This document shows positions 60,084 to 64,000 of a stretch of DNA of 64,000 bases, one piece after another (the stretch's first letter is position 1; each line of letters opens with the position of its first letter). Source of the stretch: an uncultured Acetatifactor sp. (GTDB taxonomy: Bacteria; Bacillota; Clostridia; Lachnospirales; Lachnospiraceae); assembly GCA_910585665.1 (NCBI GenBank), contig CAJUFI010000001.1, positions 62,001 through 126,000 on the forward strand, in the 5' to 3' direction. Position numbers and translations under genes: made by a program. The notes beneath the pieces are model-generated. The model did no database searches and was not told the origin of the DNA. It was given only the letters and a program-made list of their open reading frames with translations.

Positions 60084-62624
60084 CTATTCTTTCACCAGAC
60101 GGACCAGCACGTCCACGCATCCCACATTGTAGCCGCTGACGCACCACAGGCTCTCCCTGCTTCCCTGGGTCACGCAGATGTAGGGCAGGTTCTTGATGGA
60201 TACCTGGGTGAGTTTCTCCAGTTCAGGAAGAACAGCCTCGAAGTCCCCATACCATATCTTCATGTCCGGATAGTCCGCCGTCACCTTCTTCAGGGTGGGA
60301 TCCGCCAGCCCCTGGGAATTCTGTAGGATCAGGTTCAGCCTGCATTTGGGGAAGCCGTTCATCTTCTTTATCTCCAGCAGCTCATTGAACACATGTTCGG
60401 TAGGTTCCTTGCCCGGCTCGCCGAAGATCAGGATCCCTGTCTCCTCCCCGCATACGGCGCTGCTGTCCACGGACTTGCCCTCCCTGTCCTTCACGGTGAA
60501 CGCAGGCAGTCCGGTGCGGTGCATCAAATCCTCTTTCTTCAGCTGGATGCACTCCAGTTCGAAAGTCGCTTCCTCACCCTCGCGAATGCGGAAAATGAGG
60601 CTCCTCCCCAGCACATCGCCTGTACTGGTGCGGTCGCTGGTGACGATGCGGTACTCTCCCGGCGCCAGCTTTACGGTCATGGCATCCCCCTGGAATTTAT
60701 GCTCCCAGAGATGCAGCGTGCAGTAGCTGCCGTCCTCCTGACGCCTGCCGACGGTGAACTGGCTGTAGTAATCCGGCTTCTTTTCCTCATGATTGGTCAG
60801 GACCAGGGTTCCGCTCTTCTCGAATTCCCTATGCACATACCGGAAGCTGCCGTCCATGTAATACTGGGGCTCCATGTAGACACGGTCAAAACGGGCAGGG
60901 ATTCCGAAGGAGCGCAGCACGGCGATGAACAGGATTGCCCGGGATACCGGTGTGGCAGCCTTCATCTCACAGGCGCTCTTGGGGACGGAGTAGATGGTGT
61001 GGTACTCCTTCTCCGGATAGAAGCCAATCTCCTTCTCCAGGCAGTTCCACAGGGCCATGGGATCCTCCCTGATCTCCTCTGCGCGCCCGGCAAAGCGCTC
61101 CCTGAGATAAGCGCGGTAAGGCGTGGCCGTCTCGTGGTGAATGCGCTGGGCCAGCAGGTTCCAGGTGAAGACTTCCTCCGGGTATTCGTCCCGGAAATCG
61201 AAAGCAGACAGTGCATCCGCCAGGACTTCCTCCGTGATGTCCCTGCAGTCCTTCTGGGAAATCACGCCCAGGAGCATATCCTTTTCTGCTTTTCCGATAT
61301 TGGGATAGTCTTTCTCCAGGAAACTTCGGATCTCCGCGAAATTCCCCTTGGACTGCTCCAATACTTTTGCTGTATTTTTGTAGCCTTTCCACTGCTCCGC
61401 AAAGGCTTCGTCGTAATAGCTGTCCAGCCTGGCCTGGCGAATCCGTGCGCCCTCTTCGTTCCTTTTGTCCTGATAAGCCGCTTGCTCCGGCGTCATGTCC
61501 ACGGAGGACACCACTGCCGATTCCGGTGCCACCAGATGGTAGGAAGTCCAGCCCTCCGGCGTCGTTTCCCCGAAGACAATCTCCGCTTCCTGGCTTTCCC
61601 TCACATTGGCGAAGACGGACATGGATTTTCCCTCATACAGGACGTGCAGATGTATGCTCCCCTGGCCCATGGAAAGGCGACATACCCCCTCCGCGTCCGT
61701 GTCCAGCACAGCCACCGGGAAAAATTCCGCGGAATTGATGATTTCAAAGCGCACCGTCGCACCTGCCAGAGGCCTGCCGTCCTTATCCTTTACTTTCAAG
61801 GTGAACGGAACCGTGTGGGCATACCGCTTCCCCTGGTTCACCAGGGCGCAGCAACCGTCCTGCTCTGTGATTTCCTCTACGCCCTCTTCCAGGTTGCCGA
61901 ACACCCTTGTGTGCGCAATCATCGCGCGGGAGGCGGCATAGGGGAACCAGCCGTTGTTCATGACAGGCTGGGGCTCACAGGCTCCGGTGTAGAACCAGCC
62001 GTCCTCGCAGAAGATCTCCACCCAGGCATGATTGTCATCGCTGTGGCTCCACCGGGGCACATACACCTGCCTTGCGGGGATTCCCACGCTGCGCAGGACG
62101 GATGTGAGGAACGTGGACTCCTCTCCGCAGCGGCCGAAGCCTCCCCGGTATACTGTCATCGGAGAAGCGGTCCTGAGGGACGTGGAACGGTAGGTGGCCT
62201 GCTCATAGCACCAGTTGTTGAGCTCCAGAGCCGCCTCCTTGCGGTTCATCCCCTTCACACGGTCTATTGTTTTGTCATAAAAGAATCTGCGGCATTCCGT
62301 GATATCCTCGGAATTGATACGGTGGGACAGCACATATTGGAAGAAGTACGCTTCGGACACGCCCTCCAGGAACGGGGAATGCTCCAGCAGGAACGCGCCG
62401 TGGCCGGCATAGCTTCGGATGACTTCAAAGCTGTAGGCGCCTACGTCGCTCAGGGGCATGTAGGCGTACAGATACTGCGCCAGCAGCTTCTCCGGCTCCT
62501 CCAGAGACTCCACGCCGGCGGTGATCTTCTCTTTCCTCTCGGCAAAAAACGCGGTCGCCGCGTCATAGTCGCTCCGGATGCGATTCTTGATTTCTTCTGA
62601 GAATGTTATTTTGTACTTGCTCAT
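60084..62624 (-). CDS. Transglutaminase-like domain protein, large
   Basis: 846 aa from the ATG at 62624. The transglutaminase-like core has the catalytic Cys in GGFGRCGEESTF (about 165), the His in DDNHAWVEIF (about 205) and a following GACEPQPVMNNGWF stretch that carries the third acidic residue. Later come beta-rich domains (VKDKDGRPLAGATVRFEIIN, CNA-like) and a thioredoxin-like C-terminus (GILIFGEPGKEPTEHVFNEL). Such proteins occur in gut bacteria with glycan genes and may be peptidases or peptide:N-glycanase-like. No signal peptide is visible at this start. Confidence 0.83.
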   Translation of the reverse strand: MSKYKITFSEEIKNRIRSDYDAATAFFAERKEKITAGVESLEEPEKLLAQYLYAYMPLSDVGAYSFEVIRSYAGHGAFLLEHSPFLEGVSEAYFFQYVLSHRINSEDITECRRFFYDKTIDRVKGMNRKEAALELNNWCYEQATYRSTSLRTASPMTVYRGGFGRCGEESTFLTSVLRSVGIPARQVYVPRWSHSDDNHAWVEIFCEDGWFYTGACEPQPVMNNGWFPYAASRAMIAHTRVFGNLEEGVEEITEQDGCCALVNQGKRYAHTVPFTLKVKDKDGRPLAGATVRFEIINSAEFFPVAVLDTDAEGVCRLSMGQGSIHLHVLYEGKSMSVFANVRESQEAEIVFGETTPEGWTSYHLVAPESAVVSSVDMTPEQAAYQDKRNEEGARIRQARLDSYYDEAFAEQWKGYKNTAKVLEQSKGNFAEIRSFLEKDYPNIGKAEKDMLLGVISQKDCRDITEEVLADALSAFDFRDEYPEEVFTWNLLAQRIHHETATPYRAYLRERFAGRAEEIREDPMALWNCLEKEIGFYPEKEYHTIYSVPKSACEMKAATPVSRAILFIAVLRSFGIPARFDRVYMEPQYYMDGSFRYVHREFEKSGTLVLTNHEEKKPDYYSQFTVGRRQEDGSYCTLHLWEHKFQGDAMTVKLAPGEYRIVTSDRTSTGDVLGRSLIFRIREGEEATFELECIQLKKEDLMHRTGLPAFTVKDREGKSVDSSAVCGEETGILIFGEPGKEPTEHVFNELLEIKKMNGFPKCRLNLILQNSQGLADPTLKKVTADYPDMKIWYGDFEAVLPELEKLTQVSIKNLPYICVTQGSRESLWCVSGYNVGCVDVLVRLVKE

Positions 62625-62824
62625 ATTCTTTCTGTCTCGCTTTCTTCTTGCATATTTTTTGTTTCTTTTTTTCCACGCCAAGCAGCCGGGACAGATGCCC
62701 TGCTTTTTCACGCAAGGCATCGCCCCGGCTTTGCTCAATCCATAGGAAACCTGCGGGGAATCCTTCCCCTTGCAAAAGCCATGATCATCTAAACTGTCAC
62801 CTGATTTATTGTTTTTGCTTCAGC

Positions 62825-63934
62825 TCATGAATCCAGTACGCCAGGCATCCCGCCGCGCTGCATGATGGGGGTCTTCTCGAAGCGGGATTCGATGGGTACG
62901 ATCCGCTTTTCTTTCCCGCTGGTGGCAAAACCTTCCATAATCTCCAGCACATGATAGGTCATGTCCGCGTTGGCCCTGGGCTTTCTGCCGGAAGAGATGG
63001 CCTTCGCCGCGTCCGCAAGGCCAAGGGCGCGGCTGTTGTCCTTATAGGAGAATGCCAGAGGAATCTCCTGCGCAGTGCCGTGTTCAGGACGGAGCAGCTT
63101 CACCGGGCCGCCGAATCCGTTGGGGTCGGGCACATACAGGGTACCTTCCGAGCCGTAAATCTCCAGGCGGGCCTGGCTCTCATAGTACACATCAAAGGTG
63201 GTGAACAGGGTGCCGATGACGCCGCTCTCGAAGGACATGGTGCCCGCATAGTAAGTGGGAACGTCCACATCTATGGTCTCGCCGAAATGCTCCTTGCTGG
63301 TGATAAGGCGCCGGGGGAAGGAGGATTTCGTCATGGCGAACACCTCGCTCACATTGCCCAGCAGATTGACCAGGGCGGTCAAATAGTAGGGGCCCATATC
63401 GAACATGGGGCCGCCGCCGTATTTATAGTAGAACTCCGGATCCGGGTGCCAGGATTCATGTCCATGGCAGATCATGAACCCGGCGGCTCCCAGGGGCGCT
63501 CCGATATAGCCGTCCTCTATCAGCTTTCTACAGGTCTGGATTCCTGCCCCCAGGAAGGTGTCGGGGGCTCCGCCCAGCATCAGGCCTTTTTCTTTGCTCA
63601 GCGCCAGGAGTTCCCTGCCCTCCTGCAGGGACGCTCCCAGGGGCTTCTCGGAATACACATGCTTCCCGGCGTTCAGGGCCGCCTTGGACACTTCATAGTG
63701 CTCATAGGGGCGCGTCAGATTCAGGACGATGTCTACCTCAGGGTCATCGAACAGCTCATACATATCCTTGTAAAGCTTGGGGATATTGTATTTCTCCACA
63801 GCGTTCTCCGCCCGCTCACGAATCAGGTCGCAGACACCGATGATTTCTATCTCTTTGAAAGTGTTCGTGATGTTTTCCAGATAGATTCCGCTGATGGCAC
63901 CGATTCCCACAATGCCGATTTTCGTTGTCTTCAT
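62825..63934 (-). CDS. Gfo/Idh/MocA-family oxidoreductase
   Basis: 369 aa. The NAD(P)-binding motif is GIVGIGAISGIYLENI at residue 7 and the family EKP motif is in HVYSEKPLGAS near residue 95. A His in SWHPDPEFYYKYGGG is typical of the second domain. Such enzymes oxidise or epimerise sugars and inositols. AGGAGG lies 5 bp before the ATG at 63934. The neighbouring GH18, CBM9-like and transglutaminase-like genes suggest carbohydrate metabolism. Confidence 0.9.
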   Translation of the reverse strand: MKTTKIGIVGIGAISGIYLENITNTFKEIEIIGVCDLIRERAENAVEKYNIPKLYKDMYELFDDPEVDIVLNLTRPYEHYEVSKAALNAGKHVYSEKPLGASLQEGRELLALSKEKGLMLGGAPDTFLGAGIQTCRKLIEDGYIGAPLGAAGFMICHGHESWHPDPEFYYKYGGGPMFDMGPYYLTALVNLLGNVSEVFAMTKSSFPRRLITSKEHFGETIDVDVPTYYAGTMSFESGVIGTLFTTFDVYYESQARLEIYGSEGTLYVPDPNGFGGPVKLLRPEHGTAQEIPLAFSYKDNSRALGLADAAKAISSGRKPRANADMTYHVLEIMEGFATSGKEKRIVPIESRFEKTPIMQRGGMPGVLDS

Positions 63935-64000
63935 AAAAACCTCCTATTTCGGTTCCGCATCCCCATCAATACATTTTCGCATTGTTCTCAAAGCGTTCTG

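Overview
The window looks like chromosome from a monoderm gut-type Clostridia, most probably a Lachnospiraceae relative. This is inferred from the protein families and from AGGAGG-type ribosome sites before most starts, not from a marker gene. Almost every gene is on the minus strand. No rRNA, tRNA or CRISPR array was seen. The backbone is fairly GC-rich; two stretches are clearly more AT-rich and look acquired (about 23.3-33.3 kb and 49.9-51.6 kb).

Layout. 1-2.4 kb: a TldD/TldE (PmbA) peptidase pair, the second gene cut by the window edge, separated by a tandem-repeat array. 2.6-3.7 kb: a DUF2961/GH172 enzyme. 4.0-9.3 kb: two ABC exporters with zinc-ribbon N-termini flanking a DUF1854 protein, behind a strong promoter, a 25-codon leader ORF and an intrinsic terminator. 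9.8-13.3 kb: a heterodimeric ABC exporter. 13.7-19.7 kb: a lipoprotein and a carbohydrate ABC importer operon with a relic partial duplication. 19.7-23.3 kb: HicAB, TcdA and MiaB. 23.3-33.3 kb: an accessory island with a probable aminoglycoside 6'-acetyltransferase, orphan antitoxin, immunity-like proteins, two AAA ATPases with nuclease-like or DUF4143 tails, truncated gene fragments and inverted-repeat elements. 33.3-38.1 kb: an alanine/glycine symporter and a two-component system. 38.4-40.8 kb: a sodium:solute symporter followed by a long non-coding stretch holding a strongly structured RNA-like element. 40.8-47.5 kb: a corrinoid methyltransferase operon. 47.6-57.1 kb: a TerB-N / BREX-like ATPase (DUF2791) / Lhr-like helicase module with inserted cargo. 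57.2-64 kb: a solute-binding-protein relic, GH18, a CBM9-like protein, a transglutaminase-like protein and a Gfo/Idh/MocA oxidoreductase.

How genes work together. The corrinoid operon has methyltransferases (URO-D fold), a corrinoid carrier, a reductive activator and a Cys-rich DUF2284 protein, and its carrier is fused in frame to an AraC regulator. The TerB-N/DUF2791/helicase set resembles the BrxD-BrxHI pair of BREX type 2. A second, diverged copy of the ATPase gene's 3' end lies beside the cargo, suggesting a swap site. The importer, GH172, GH18, CBM9-like and Gfo/Idh/MocA genes suggest a glycan-using gut commensal.

The window is also rich in repeats: in-frame minisatellites in at least eight unrelated genes (three share one 18-bp unit), intergenic arrays, and a family of roughly 100-bp inverted-repeat elements. 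All family calls were made by reading the sequence, without database searches.
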